Shown here piece after piece: positions 56,501-64,000 of a stretch of 64,000 bases of DNA (position 1 is the first letter of the stretch; each line of letters starts with the position of its first letter). The position numbers were made by a program, and so were the translations under genes. The stretch comes from a bacterium. Its GTDB lineage: Bacteria; Desulfobacterota_D; UBA1144. The notes under the pieces were generated by a model. It made no database searches. It saw nothing but the letters and a program-made list of their open reading frames with translations, and was not told the origin of the DNA. The stretch is from contig JABILG010000016.1 of the NCBI GenBank assembly GCA_018654605.1, positions 35,882 to 99,881 on the forward strand, given 5' to 3'.

Positions 56501-57997
56501 AGGAGTATCATCGCCCATTGATCCAATTGGCTCTTTACCAGTCAAACTCATTGGCTCAATGAGTCTTTCCAAGTCTTCCAAGGAATACCCAAAAGCTTTT
56601 TGAAGAAGCAGCAGACTATCTTCGTTGATATGAGATTCTTCGTCAGTGGTAACTTGAGTTGATTCAATTATTTCTTTTGCACTTAGGAATTTCTCGGAAG
56701 TCCACTTAGTAAAGTTTCCACTACTAGAGATGCTTTCCTTAACTTCTTTATCAAAAAGTAAAACCTTTTCTTTTGTATCAACGGCTAATATCTTTCCTGG
56801 CCCTACTCTACCCGACCTTATTATATCCTTGGGTTGCAAATTCAACATTCCAGCTTCAGACCCCAAAACAATCATGTCGTCTTTAGTTATGTGATATCTA
56901 ATAGGTCTTAATCCATTCCTATCTAGAACAGCTCCAATGTACCTTCCATCAGTAAATACAATAGCAGAAGGTCCATCCCAAGGCTCTACTATGCAAGAAC
57001 TATAATCGTAAAAGGCTTTTGTACTTTCAGATAAGTCAGAAATTTTCTCATAAGCCTCGGGAACAAGCATGCAAATAGATTCCAATATGCTCCTTCCAGA
57101 AAGGGTCATTAACTCTAAAGCATTATCTAATTCTGAGGAGTCGCTACCGTTATCGTCCACAAATGGCTTAAGTGATTCTATGTCATCCTTCCAAACATTC
57201 GATATTGCACAATTCTCCCTAGCTTTCATCCAATTCCTATTTCCTTGGATAGTATTTATTTCTCCGTTATGGCCCAAAGTTCTGAATGGATGAGCTCTTT
57301 TCCAATCCGGGAAGGTATTAGTACTATATCTTTGGTGAAAGATGGCCATCGAAGTTTTAAAATTGGGGTTCCTTAAATCTAAATAAAATTGATCCAACTG
57401 ATGAGCTTGAAGCATTCCTTTATATAAAATAGTTTTTGAGGAAAGCGAACAACAATAATAGTCCTTAATGCTATTTAATTCTTTAGTAATAATCTTTCTT
57501 AGCTTATAAAGATCTCTTTCAAAAACATCTTGATCAATGAGATCTTTGGTAGAAATAAAGAATTGATATATTTCAGGGAGACTTTCTCTAGCAACAGTCC
57601 CTATTGAAGAAGGATTGATTGGGACCTCACGAACAGCAACAAGATTAAAATCTTTACTAATTAGATTTCTTATCTTCTTACTACATTCATCAAATTCTGC
57701 AGTTTCCTTGGGCAAGAAGAACATTCCTACAGCCAAATTTCCTAGAGTTATATCTTGAACACTGTTATAGGCAAAAAAATCATTAAATAACTCTAATGGA
57801 ATTTGAGTTAAAACACCTGCTCCATCACCAGTCTTTTTGTCTCCTCCTACAGCACCTCTATGAGTTAAGTTAACAACACCTTCAAGGGCTTTTTGAAGAA
57901 TTTTATTTGTTCTCTTACCATTGATATCTGCTACAAAACCCACTCCACATGCGTCATGCTCGAATTCTTTCTCATATAAAAGTCTATTTCTTTTCAT
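53504..57997 (-). CDS. gltB: glutamate synthase large subunit
   Basis: 1497 residues. The N-terminal amidotransferase begins with the nucleophile C17 in HDACGVGF, so a 16-residue propeptide is expected. A central domain, a TIM-barrel synthase domain with MSHGALS and SGEGGEN and the 3Fe-4S cysteines in CVMARQCHVNTCPVGIA, and a C-terminal GXGXG beta-helix (GRINIYPD, GGEVYIFGPIG) follow. It makes two glutamates from glutamine and 2-oxoglutarate. The small subunit gltD is not in the window. Confidence 0.98.
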   Translation of the reverse strand: MKRNRLLYEKEFEHDACGVGFVADINGKRTNKILQKALEGVVNLTHRGAVGGDKKTGDGAGVLTQIPLELFNDFFAYNSVQDITLGNLAVGMFFLPKETAEFDECSKKIRNLISKDFNLVAVREVPINPSSIGTVARESLPEIYQFFISTKDLIDQDVFERDLYKLRKIITKELNSIKDYYCCSLSSKTILYKGMLQAHQLDQFYLDLRNPNFKTSMAIFHQRYSTNTFPDWKRAHPFRTLGHNGEINTIQGNRNWMKARENCAISNVWKDDIESLKPFVDDNGSDSSELDNALELMTLSGRSILESICMLVPEAYEKISDLSESTKAFYDYSSCIVEPWDGPSAIVFTDGRYIGAVLDRNGLRPIRYHITKDDMIVLGSEAGMLNLQPKDIIRSGRVGPGKILAVDTKEKVLLFDKEVKESISSSGNFTKWTSEKFLSAKEIIESTQVTTDEESHINEDSLLLLQKAFGYSLEDLERLIEPMSLTGKEPIGSMGDDTPIAALSSKPKSVFSYFKQRFAQVTNPPIDPYREDSVMSLRVVIGDKSNFFDKIGDDNNYIFFDSPVLTNKEFSWINNLDSASFKVSKINTLFEINKNNNLKESLSNIKEKAINEVDNGTTVLILSDRGISKDKCPIPMLLAVSAIHNELILSGKRMNVSIIVESAEIKEDHHICCLLGYGASAVNPYLAFASSADWMKKFDGDPKEYESNYKVALERGILKVMSKMGISTVASYTGSQIFEIIGIDEDTSNEFFPGTVSRLGGVSLSNFEFDTLFLHSRGYKETDNKLKEEGIYRFRKDGEYHSLNPPVFKAIRRASKTGSHDDYKRFVKMSEDRPPFLIRDLLKLSSKKQIDISNVEPVEEIMKRFRTGAMSHGALSTEAHEAVAIAMNEIGGKSNSGEGGENSDRFTQDENGDLRNSAIKQVASGRFGVTPEYLASAEQIEIKMAQGAKPGEGGQIPGEKVTQEIASQRLSTPGVGLISPPPHHDIYSIEDLAQLIYDLKHSNPSAKVGVKLVSEVGVGTVAAGVVKGYSDYIQISGCEGGTGASPLGSIKHAGIPWEMGLAETQQVLVMNDLRGRVCLSVDGGFQKASDVVKAAILGAEEYGFGTSVLVALGCVMARQCHVNTCPVGIASQKPELRKKFPGVPQDAINYLYSIASEVREILASIGVKSLDEIIGRTEFLEPDIDVDFQKTNNLDLSRLIADPDPSNEKPRKRVMERNVRNEDPIDYELINIFTSSIHEFKKNSFDMLIKTKDRSVGAILSSAIAKKFGNKGLPSDTISINFRGYAGQSFGAYLINGVKINLEGEANDYVGKSMHGGRINIYPDRESDFSTDGNSIIGNTVLYGATAGYLFAAGTAGERFCVRNSGAVAVVEGVGDHACEYMTGGEVYIFGPIGKNLGAGMSGGIAYILNENEDIYEQVNQDMVTIEKVNLKDLLKIKEILTKHLGATSSKKASMLLESFDTIKNQFIKIVPKEISKLLESKGLNIDDFDFINPDLG

Positions 57998-58156
57998 AAT
58001 AAAACCAACAGGGGATAATAATATAATTTTACACTAAAAAACAGACAAATTTGAAATTTGTTAAATTGTAACAAAGGGGGCAATAATCTCTCAGAAAAAA
58101 GAAATCTAACATAATCTTTTATATAATCAAAAATCCTATACAATATTATTTAAATA
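57998..58156. promoter_or_regulatory. divergent gltB/thiD control region with perfect palindrome
   Basis: ACAAATTT-G-AAATTTGT (58045-58061) is a perfect 8+1+8 palindrome about 48 nt before the gltB start; it overlaps the likely -35 area and could be an operator. On the gltB side TAAAAT (58032-58027 on the minus strand) is a plausible -10. On the thiD side TACAAT (58139-58144) lies 12 nt before the ATG, giving a leader of only about 6 nt. Confidence 0.45.
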
Positions 58157-58951
58157 ATGAAAAATGATATTCCTATTGTCTTATGTGTAGCTGGATCTGA
58201 TTCTGGTGGTGGAGCTGGGATACAAGCAGATATAAAAACTCTTACTACATTAAAAGTTTTTGCTACAACAGCGATAACCTGTATAACTGCACAAAATACT
58301 AGGGAAATTCTATCTATCAAGAAGGTTTCCCCAAAAATTATTTCTGACCAAATTGCAGCAGTCTTTAACGATTTTCATATCTCCGCAATCAAAGTTGGAA
58401 TGCTATATGATGCCAGCATAATGAGAGTAGTTAGTGAATCATTAATAAAATTCCCTGAAGTTCCTATCATTCTTGACCCTGTAATGATATCAAAGTCTGG
58501 TAATTATCTTTTGAAACCAGATTCAATTAAATTTTTTATAAAGAATATGATTCCAAAATCCTACTTAATCACACCAAATATTCATGAAGCATTAGAAATA
58601 ACAAAGATGGAAAGAATTCAATCTAAAGTGGAGATTGAAAAATGTTTTAATAAGTTTCTAGGTTTAGGAGCGTCTAATATTCTAATCAAAGGTGGGCACC
58701 TTGCAAACAAAAAAACTTCGACAGATTACCTTTATTTCGATAAAAAAGTTCACACCATTTCTGGTACAAGGTATCTTACAAAAAATACTCATGGTACTGG
58801 ATGTACCTTGTCAGCCGCAATTTCTGGTAATATAGCTTTAGGTATGAACTTACTTAAAGCAACAAAAAAGGCGAAAGATTTTGTAAATAAGGGAATAAAA
58901 GAATCATTTAATATAGGAGAGGGCCATGGGCCTTTAAATCATTTTTCGTAG
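58157..58951 (+). CDS. thiD: hydroxymethylpyrimidine/phosphomethylpyrimidine kinase
   Basis: 264 residues of the ribokinase fold. CVAGSDSGGGAGIQADIKT is the N-terminal signature, AIKVGML and LDPVMISKSG follow, and NTHGTGCTLSAAIS is the anion hole and catalytic region. It phosphorylates HMP-P in thiamine synthesis, downstream of ThiC. No ribosome binding site; probably a near-leaderless message. folD follows after 11 nt. Confidence 0.95.
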   Translation: MKNDIPIVLCVAGSDSGGGAGIQADIKTLTTLKVFATTAITCITAQNTREILSIKKVSPKIISDQIAAVFNDFHISAIKVGMLYDASIMRVVSESLIKFPEVPIILDPVMISKSGNYLLKPDSIKFFIKNMIPKSYLITPNIHEALEITKMERIQSKVEIEKCFNKFLGLGASNILIKGGHLANKKTSTDYLYFDKKVHTISGTRYLTKNTHGTGCTLSAAISGNIALGMNLLKATKKAKDFVNKGIKESFNIGEGHGPLNHFS

Positions 58952-58962
58952 GAGCAAAAATA

Positions 58963-59817
58963 ATGAGTAAAAAAATAATAGACGGTAAATTAGTATCGGC
59001 AAATATTAGAGAGGAGATCAAGAAACGTACAAAAGTAATAAAAGAAAAATATTCTAGAGTACCTGGCCTTGCTGCAGTGCTTGTTGGGGAAGATCCAGCA
59101 TCACAGATTTATGTTAGAAATAAAAGAAAGTCTTGTGCTGATGTTGGTATATATTCCGAAGAGCACAAGCTTTCGGAATCCACAACTCAAGATGAATTAT
59201 TGGAATTAATTAATAAACTAAATAATGACGTTAATATCAATGGTATATTGGTGCAGCTTCCTTTGCCAAATCATATAGATGAATCGAATATCCTAAGCTC
59301 GGTTGCATCTGACAAAGATGTAGATGGATTTCATCCTATTAATGCTGGGCATCTATTTGAAGGTAAGCCAGAATTCATTCCATGCACGCCCCACGGGATT
59401 ATAAAGATGCTTGAATTCTATAATATAGATATTGAAGGAAAAAATGCTGTTGTTTTAGGTAGAAGCAATATTGTAGGGAAACCAGCGGCAATTCTATTAC
59501 TTCAAAAAAATGCGACAGTCACCATATGTCATTCTAGAACAAAAAATCTGAATCATGAATTAAAAAAAGCTGATATCATTGTAGCTGCAATTGGGAAAGC
59601 TCATTTTGTAAAGAAAGAAATGGTAAAAGAAGGTGCTGTTGTAATAGATGTTGGAATTAATAGGTTAGAAACAGGAAAACTTGCAGGAGATGTCGACTTT
59701 GATCAAGTACAAGAAATTGCGAGTTTTATAACTCCTGTACCAGGCGGAGTAGGACCTATGACAATCACTATGCTATTGTGGAACACTCTTATTTCTTTAG
59801 AGAAATCAATTGGTTGA
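58963..59817 (+). CDS. folD: bifunctional methylene-THF dehydrogenase/methenyl-THF cyclohydrolase
   Basis: 284 residues. GEDPASQIYVRNKRKSC carries the catalytic Tyr and Lys, GILVQLPLP follows, then the Rossmann motif LGRSNIVGKPAA and the C-terminal PVPGGVGPMT. It interconverts one-carbon folates with NADP. A ribosome binding site (TAGGAG) precedes the ATG. The end overlaps the convergent hspQ by 12 nt. Confidence 0.97.
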   Translation: MSKKIIDGKLVSANIREEIKKRTKVIKEKYSRVPGLAAVLVGEDPASQIYVRNKRKSCADVGIYSEEHKLSESTTQDELLELINKLNNDVNINGILVQLPLPNHIDESNILSSVASDKDVDGFHPINAGHLFEGKPEFIPCTPHGIIKMLEFYNIDIEGKNAVVLGRSNIVGKPAAILLLQKNATVTICHSRTKNLNHELKKADIIVAAIGKAHFVKKEMVKEGAVVIDVGINRLETGKLAGDVDFDQVQEIASFITPVPGGVGPMTITMLLWNTLISLEKSIG

Positions 59818-60159
59818 TTGTTTTATTATATAGTTACCTTCGGTATCTTTTCCATCAAAAATCAATTTAACCGAAGGGTGAGTAAAAGGATTCTTTTCTT
59901 CATCCTCTTCTAAGTTCTGCTGTGAGACGTAAGCTATGTAAACTGTTTTATCCTCATTCTCTGCAAGGACATGGTAGAACGGCTGATTCTTACTTGGTCT
60001 ACGGTCCTCAGGGATTCTTTCTAACCATTCATCTGTATTATTAAAGATAGGATCTACATCAAAGATTATTCCCCTGAAATTAAATTTCTTATGCTTAACC
60101 ACTAAACCTAATTTAAACTTCGCTGGTTTTACGCTCATATAAAAATGATATACATTCAT
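59806..60159 (-). CDS. hspQ: HspQ (YccV) family heat-shock/DNA-binding protein
   Basis: 117 residues. FKLGLVVKHKKFNFRGIIFDVDP at the N terminus and QPFYHVLAEN plus IAYVSQQNL are the HspQ/YccV signature. In E. coli HspQ modulates Lon proteolysis and binds hemimethylated DNA. The family is known to me mainly from proteobacteria. The start could also be seven codons later (MSVKPAK). It ends in the folD 3' end. Confidence 0.88.
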   Translation of the reverse strand: MNVYHFYMSVKPAKFKLGLVVKHKKFNFRGIIFDVDPIFNNTDEWLERIPEDRRPSKNQPFYHVLAENEDKTVYIAYVSQQNLEEDEEKNPFTHPSVKLIFDGKDTEGNYIIKQSTN

Positions 60160-60168
60160 TTATAGTTT

Positions 60169-60705
60169 TCAATAACTAATACTATTCAATTTATTAATAT
60201 CTTGCTTATCTAGATTTATAAGAATTTCCTTCAAAGTTTTATCTAAGGTTGGATGAATTAATTCAGAGTCTATCTCAATCAAAGGCATAAGAACGAATGC
60301 TCTTAAGTGCAGTCGGGGATGTGGAATCTGAAGAACTCCATTATATTCCTCAAGGTCAACCAAGATATGTTTACCCATTGATTTCATAAATATTATATCA
60401 ATATCAATTATTCTGGGTTGACTAATCTCAGACAAATTCCTTCCAAAATCAGCCTCGATTCTTTTAGCTGCTTTTAGTAATCCTAAAGGATCTAAATTGG
60501 ACGTAATCTTTAAAGCGATATTTAGAAATTTAGGTTGCTCGTTATCTGGCATAGCAGAACTCTCATATACGCTTGATACATTCTCTATTAGAATATGATT
60601 ACTATCCATAAGTGTTAAACTAGTCGAAAGGCTCTTGATTGCCCTACTTAAATTAAACTCTCTATCGCCAAGATTTGACCCTAAGGATAAATAAAACTCA
60701 TTCAC
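60169..60705 (-). CDS. folK: 2-amino-4-hydroxy-6-hydroxymethyldihydropteridine pyrophosphokinase
   Basis: 178 residues. YLSLGSNLGDR at the start, RIIDIDIIF mid-protein and IPHPRLHLRAFVLMPLIEI near residue 125 are the FolK signatures, with the Mg-binding D-x-D in DIDI. It activates the pterin for dihydropteroate synthesis. It ends 9 nt before hspQ begins on the same strand, and folD is a neighbour in the same pathway. Confidence 0.95.
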   Translation of the reverse strand: MNEFYLSLGSNLGDREFNLSRAIKSLSTSLTLMDSNHILIENVSSVYESSAMPDNEQPKFLNIALKITSNLDPLGLLKAAKRIEADFGRNLSEISQPRIIDIDIIFMKSMGKHILVDLEEYNGVLQIPHPRLHLRAFVLMPLIEIDSELIHPTLDKTLKEILINLDKQDINKLNSISY

Positions 60706-60762
60706 TTTCTTATTATAGTTTATTTCTTTGACTTGTTAATATTTTCTGTTTATCTTGAGTTT

Positions 60763-61041
60763 ATGGTTAGAAAAGCAAAAGTATTATCAGACAATAAGAT
60801 TAAACAGCTTGTTCCAACCTGGGCAATAAAAAAGAAGAAGCTTTATAAGAAATTTATTTTTTCAAATTTCTCAGATGCATTGGGGTTCATTGTGCAAATA
60901 GGTATTGAATCTGAGAAACTAAATCATCATCCTACTATTTTAAATACATACAACAAGGTCGAGATATCACTATCCACTCACTCTATTGATGGCTTATCTG
61001 ACTTGGATGTGAAGCTTGCAAATAGTATTGACAATATTTAA
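60763..61041 (+). CDS. phhB: pterin-4a-carbinolamine dehydratase
   Basis: 92 residues from the ATG at 60763. The active-site ESEKLNHHPTILNTYNKVEIS and THSIDGLSDLDVKLA are the PCD signature. It recycles pterin cofactor for hydroxylases or acts in a moonlighting role; no phenylalanine hydroxylase is nearby. A longer frame from 60733 adds ten hydrophobic residues atypical of the family. The end overlaps the next convergent gene by 4 nt. Confidence 0.9.
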   Translation: MVRKAKVLSDNKIKQLVPTWAIKKKKLYKKFIFSNFSDALGFIVQIGIESEKLNHHPTILNTYNKVEISLSTHSIDGLSDLDVKLANSIDNI

Positions 61042-61250
61042 ATATCAATAACATTCGAATCATCGTCATCTTTGGATTCTGATTTATAAGGGGTATCTTG
61101 TTTTTTCTTTTTAAAAAAAAGGCTATACAGTTTGGTAATAAAGAAAATTCCTAAAACAATCAGAAAACCTAGGCCAAAAACAAAAACTAGTCCTACTATT
61201 ATTAATATGCTCAAAACAGATGATGTAGTAATCTTTATATTTCTCATCAT
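61038..61250 (-). CDS. small membrane protein downstream of secA
   Basis: 70 residues with one or two closely spaced membrane helices (about residues 10-42), then a basic FFKKKKQ patch and an acidic tail with DDDD. No family recognised. It overlaps the secA stop by 4 nt, so it is co-translated with secA; an accessory role in export is guesswork. Also convergent with the pterin dehydratase gene. Confidence 0.65.
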   Translation of the reverse strand: MMRNIKITTSSVLSILIIVGLVFVFGLGFLIVLGIFFITKLYSLFFKKKKQDTPYKSESKDDDDSNVIDI

Positions 61251-63889
61251 TTTCTCTGTTTCTTCCTTTGATTCCTTTTTTGTTTTTGCAACTCTCTCCT
61301 TTTGTTCTTTTCTTTCTGCATCTTATTCTTCGATATAAGCTTAGTCTTATTTTTATTATCTTCTTCTTTTCGTTCAAAATCTATCTTTTTTTCATCACCA
61401 ACAATTTCAGAATCGCTAAGATATTCAACTTGTTCCTGTTTATTCCTTTCTTTTTCTAATTTAGTTATTTCCTCAGGTGCCACTGGCTCTACCGCCATAA
61501 AACTTCTAATTGCATCATAATTAAATCTCTCTATCATTTCTTCAAACATATCAAAACCTTCTTTTTTATATTCATTTAAAGGATTCTTCTGCCCATAAGC
61601 TCTTAATCCGACACTATCTCTTAGATAGTCCATACTTAAAAGATGTTCTTTCCAACTCATATCTAGCGTGGTCAATAAAATATATTTTGACACCGGTTTG
61701 TATAACTCACCTAATGATAAAATCTTCTCATTTATCCTAGATTCCATTAAATTCTTTAATTCATCTAAAGTATTAAACACAATATTAGAGGGCAATCCCA
61801 GAGCAGTAATTATTGATTGACAATCAGAGTCCGACAGATTCTGTGAATTCTTATAAGACTTCTCAATGTTTAGAAAAACATTCTCAGATATATCAGATAA
61901 TATCTCAGTTATTTCCCCATCTTTGAGTAGTTTATTTCTTATACCATAAACAACTTCCCTTTGTTTGTTTTGAACATCATCATATTCCAACAAATATTTT
62001 CTCATTTCAAAATTTCTTCCCTCAACTTTCTTTTGAGCATTCTCTAAAGAACTTGTTATCATTTTATGCTCAATAGGCTCACCCTCTTTCCATCCAAATT
62101 TTGTCATCATTGATGAAATTCTTTCGGAACCAAACAACCTCATTAAATCATCTTCCATTGAGACAAAAAACTGGCTTCTACCAGGATCACCTTGTCTTCC
62201 TGACCTACCTCTTAATTGGTTATCAATTCTTCTAGACTCATGCCTCTCTGTTCCTAAAACTACCAACCCTCCTAATTCTAAGATTCTCTCCTTTTCTTTT
62301 TCTATTTGTCTTATTAAACCCTCACTATCCGCGGACTCCTCATTTAGATGATCAGAACTTCCTCCAAGTTTAATATCTGTTCCTCTACCTGCCATATTTG
62401 TAGCAATTGTTACAGCTCCTATTCTTCCAGCATCTGCTATGATTTCTGACTCGTATTCATGATTCTTTGCATTTAAGACCTTATGCTCGATTCCTTTCTT
62501 TTTTAATTCTTTACTTAATTCTTCAGATTTTTCTACTGATATTGTTCCAACAAGTATAGGATTCTTTTTAGTATTAAACTCGAGAATTGTTTCAATAACA
62601 GCGTTAAACTTTTCACTTTCTGTTCGATAAATTAAATCATTTAAATCCTCTCTTACCATGGGTGCATTAGTAGGTATGACTAATACTTTTAAATTATAAA
62701 TATTATCAAATTCTCTCGATTCCGTATCAGCTGTTCCGGTCATACCGGACAACTTATCATACATTCTAAAATAGTTCTGGATAGTTATAGAAGCAAGTGT
62801 CTGGTTTTCTTCCTCTACTTTTAATCTTTCCTTGGCTTCAACTGCCTGGTGTAACCCCTCACCCCATCTTCTTGTGGGCATTAACCGACCAGTAAATTCA
62901 TCAATTATCACAATTTTTTCATCCTGCACAATGTAATCTTTGTCCTTCTCATACATATGTATGGCCCTTAACGACTGAGTTATAGAGTGAAGAGTTATTA
63001 GATTGCTCGGATCATAAAGGTTAGATAATGATAAAGTTTCTTCTATCTTTTCTATTCCGGATTCAAGAATAAAGACTTGCTTAGTTTTTTCATCTTTTGT
63101 TACATCATCTAGAGTTAAGCTCTTTGCAACGTTATTCATTTGGGAATAATCAATAACTGAGCTGTCAGTTGGTCCTGAAATTATTAGTGGAGTCCTAGCT
63201 TCATCGATCAATATGCTGTCAACTTCATCTACGATTGCAAAAAAATGACTTGACTGGGAGACTTCATCTAATGAATACTTCATATTGTCTCTGAGATAGT
63301 CAAAACCAAATTCACTATTAGTCCCATAAACTACATCTGCCAAATAAACATCTTTCCTATTTGATTCAATCAAGACGTGCTCTCCTGAATCACTTTTATT
63401 AACTAGATAAGATACATCACTGTTTAATATACCGACTTTTAATCCTAGAGATACATAAATTGGTGACATCCAAAGAGCATCTCTTCTAGCCAAGTAGTCA
63501 TTGACTGTTATGAGATGAACGCTCTGATAAAGCGAGTTTAGAGTTACTGCCAAGGAGGCCACTAAGGTTTTACCTTCACCTGTCTTCATTTCTGAAATCT
63601 TACCTTCGTGAAGCGCAATCGCTCCTAAAAGTTGAACATCAAAAGGCCTTAAACCCAACCTCCTATTTGAAGTCTCCCTTGTAATAGCCAAGACTCTAGA
63701 AACATGTTCGTCAAGTTCCTTAGGATTATGTATTTGCAATCTAATGGAAGAAATTTCATCCTTAAGCTCTAAGTCAGTTTTATCAGCAATCTCTTTCTCT
63801 AGATTATTTATAGAATCAACCATCTTACTGATTCTAGATAGCTCTCGCTTGTTATCTGAGCCAAATATTTTTTTGATTAGATTTATCAT
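61247..63889 (-). CDS. secA: protein translocase ATPase SecA
   Basis: 880 residues. Walker A MKTGEGKT is at residues 101-108, the DEAD-like box is VDEVDSILIDEARTP, and GRGTDIKLGG, QLRGRSGRQGDPG and MDDLM-like helicase motifs follow. It drives proteins through SecYEG. The C terminus lacks the zinc-binding Cys-x-Cys...Cys-His tail that recruits SecB; instead the last 35 residues are Lys/Arg/Gln-rich. Divergent from nothing; starts about 110 nt from the window edge. Confidence 0.97.
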   Translation of the reverse strand: MINLIKKIFGSDNKRELSRISKMVDSINNLEKEIADKTDLELKDEISSIRLQIHNPKELDEHVSRVLAITRETSNRRLGLRPFDVQLLGAIALHEGKISEMKTGEGKTLVASLAVTLNSLYQSVHLITVNDYLARRDALWMSPIYVSLGLKVGILNSDVSYLVNKSDSGEHVLIESNRKDVYLADVVYGTNSEFGFDYLRDNMKYSLDEVSQSSHFFAIVDEVDSILIDEARTPLIISGPTDSSVIDYSQMNNVAKSLTLDDVTKDEKTKQVFILESGIEKIEETLSLSNLYDPSNLITLHSITQSLRAIHMYEKDKDYIVQDEKIVIIDEFTGRLMPTRRWGEGLHQAVEAKERLKVEEENQTLASITIQNYFRMYDKLSGMTGTADTESREFDNIYNLKVLVIPTNAPMVREDLNDLIYRTESEKFNAVIETILEFNTKKNPILVGTISVEKSEELSKELKKKGIEHKVLNAKNHEYESEIIADAGRIGAVTIATNMAGRGTDIKLGGSSDHLNEESADSEGLIRQIEKEKERILELGGLVVLGTERHESRRIDNQLRGRSGRQGDPGRSQFFVSMEDDLMRLFGSERISSMMTKFGWKEGEPIEHKMITSSLENAQKKVEGRNFEMRKYLLEYDDVQNKQREVVYGIRNKLLKDGEITEILSDISENVFLNIEKSYKNSQNLSDSDCQSIITALGLPSNIVFNTLDELKNLMESRINEKILSLGELYKPVSKYILLTTLDMSWKEHLLSMDYLRDSVGLRAYGQKNPLNEYKKEGFDMFEEMIERFNYDAIRSFMAVEPVAPEEITKLEKERNKQEQVEYLSDSEIVGDEKKIDFERKEEDNKNKTKLISKNKMQKEKNKRRELQKQKRNQRKKQRK

Positions 63890-63911
63890 TACAAATTCAA
63901 ATCTTAAAAAT

Positions 63912-64000
63912 TTACTCTGACAGGTCCACGGGGATAACTTCGCTTAATCCTTCTAGTTTGGACGTAATACCTATAAGTTTATTTGAAAACTTCATTGTTC
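63912..64000 (-). CDS. possible C-terminal end of an unidentified gene
   Basis: An open frame on the minus strand runs from the window edge to a TAA at 63914-63912, 22 nt before the secA start. The visible residues are MKFSNKLIGITSKLEGL followed by SEVIPVDLSE, with an in-frame ATG. It could be the end of a longer gene or a 27-residue ORF. Not recognised. Confidence 0.35.
   Translation of the reverse strand, partial: TMKFSNKLIGITSKLEGLSEVIPVDLSE

Noticed and set aside
54612-57293. Several open frames on the plus strand inside gltB
   Set aside because: They are opposite-strand shadows of a 1497-residue conserved gene, without ribosome binding sites or recognisable motifs.
58061-58100. CTGAGAG...CCCTTTG on the minus strand ahead of gltB, recalling the TPP riboswitch core
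   Set aside because: The GAACCTGAT half of the TPP core and the closing stem are absent, and gltB is not a thiamine gene.

Overview
This is a dense, AT-rich stretch (by eye about one third G+C) of a Gram-negative, aerobic bacterial chromosome, most likely from an uncultured planktonic marine lineage. Supporting signs are a TonB/ExbB/ExbD system, LspA and lipoproteins, alternative complex III (ACIII) instead of a bc1 complex, ethylmalonyl-CoA-pathway genes, a SAM-II-class riboswitch, many 1-20 nt gene overlaps, and several TTG or apparently leaderless starts. Clear AGGAG/GGAGG ribosome binding sites argue against Bacteroidetes proper, although a PUR-family DNA-binding protein and ACIII are common there. 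HspQ and a CysDN-type sulfurylase are proteobacteria-like. I do not assign a lineage. There are no insertion sequences, prophages, integrases or CRISPR arrays.

Layout. 1-920: end of a PEP phosphotransferase enzyme I, tRNA-Arg(TCG), a DCC-family protein. 891-6335: a small surface-glycan island (class II aldolase-like protein, sugar epimerase, GtrA, GT39-like membrane glycosyltransferase, Wzx-like flippase). 6332-15525: an aldo/keto reductase, thioredoxin reductase, YgfZ, a PUR-domain protein, thiolase, Ddl, an EamA transporter, ExbD/ExbB, LysA and a ferredoxin. 15536-17922: a strongly signposted 66-aa orphan gene with its own promoter and terminator, a membrane protein, glutaredoxin, a lipoprotein resembling a copper-only SOD, and TrhO. 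17964-23745: a sulfate-assimilation operon (cysI-cysD-cysN-PiT permease-cysH) behind an elaborate leader. 23762-26833: a predicted structured RNA and four poorly known genes. 26845-31670: cyclophilin and an acyl-CoA dehydrogenase/malyl-CoA lyase-like/ethylmalonyl-CoA mutase cluster. 31660-34459: a lipoprotein, a secreted protein with a repeated terminal motif, TonB, PurM. 34466-42101: the complete ACIII operon actABCDEF plus a 49-aa membrane protein. 42172-50531: housekeeping genes in one direction (bioD, bcp, sufT-like, tpx, queG, aroK, ribE, lspA, greA, carB). 50552-63889: thiC, tsaD, gltB, thiD, folD, hspQ, folK, a pterin dehydratase and secA.

The most interesting region is the leader of the sulfur operon (17964-18310). 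A consensus-like extended -10 promoter is followed at once by a SAM-II-class aptamer. Next comes a 27-residue ORF with a good ribosome binding site that ends in CC...CCC-Gly-stop, and then mutually exclusive RNA stems before cysI. This reads as two-input control: SAM sensed by a riboswitch and cysteine sensed by ribosome stalling on a cysteine-rich leader peptide. A second unexplained element is a predicted three-way-junction RNA ending in U8 at 23762-23840 on the minus strand.
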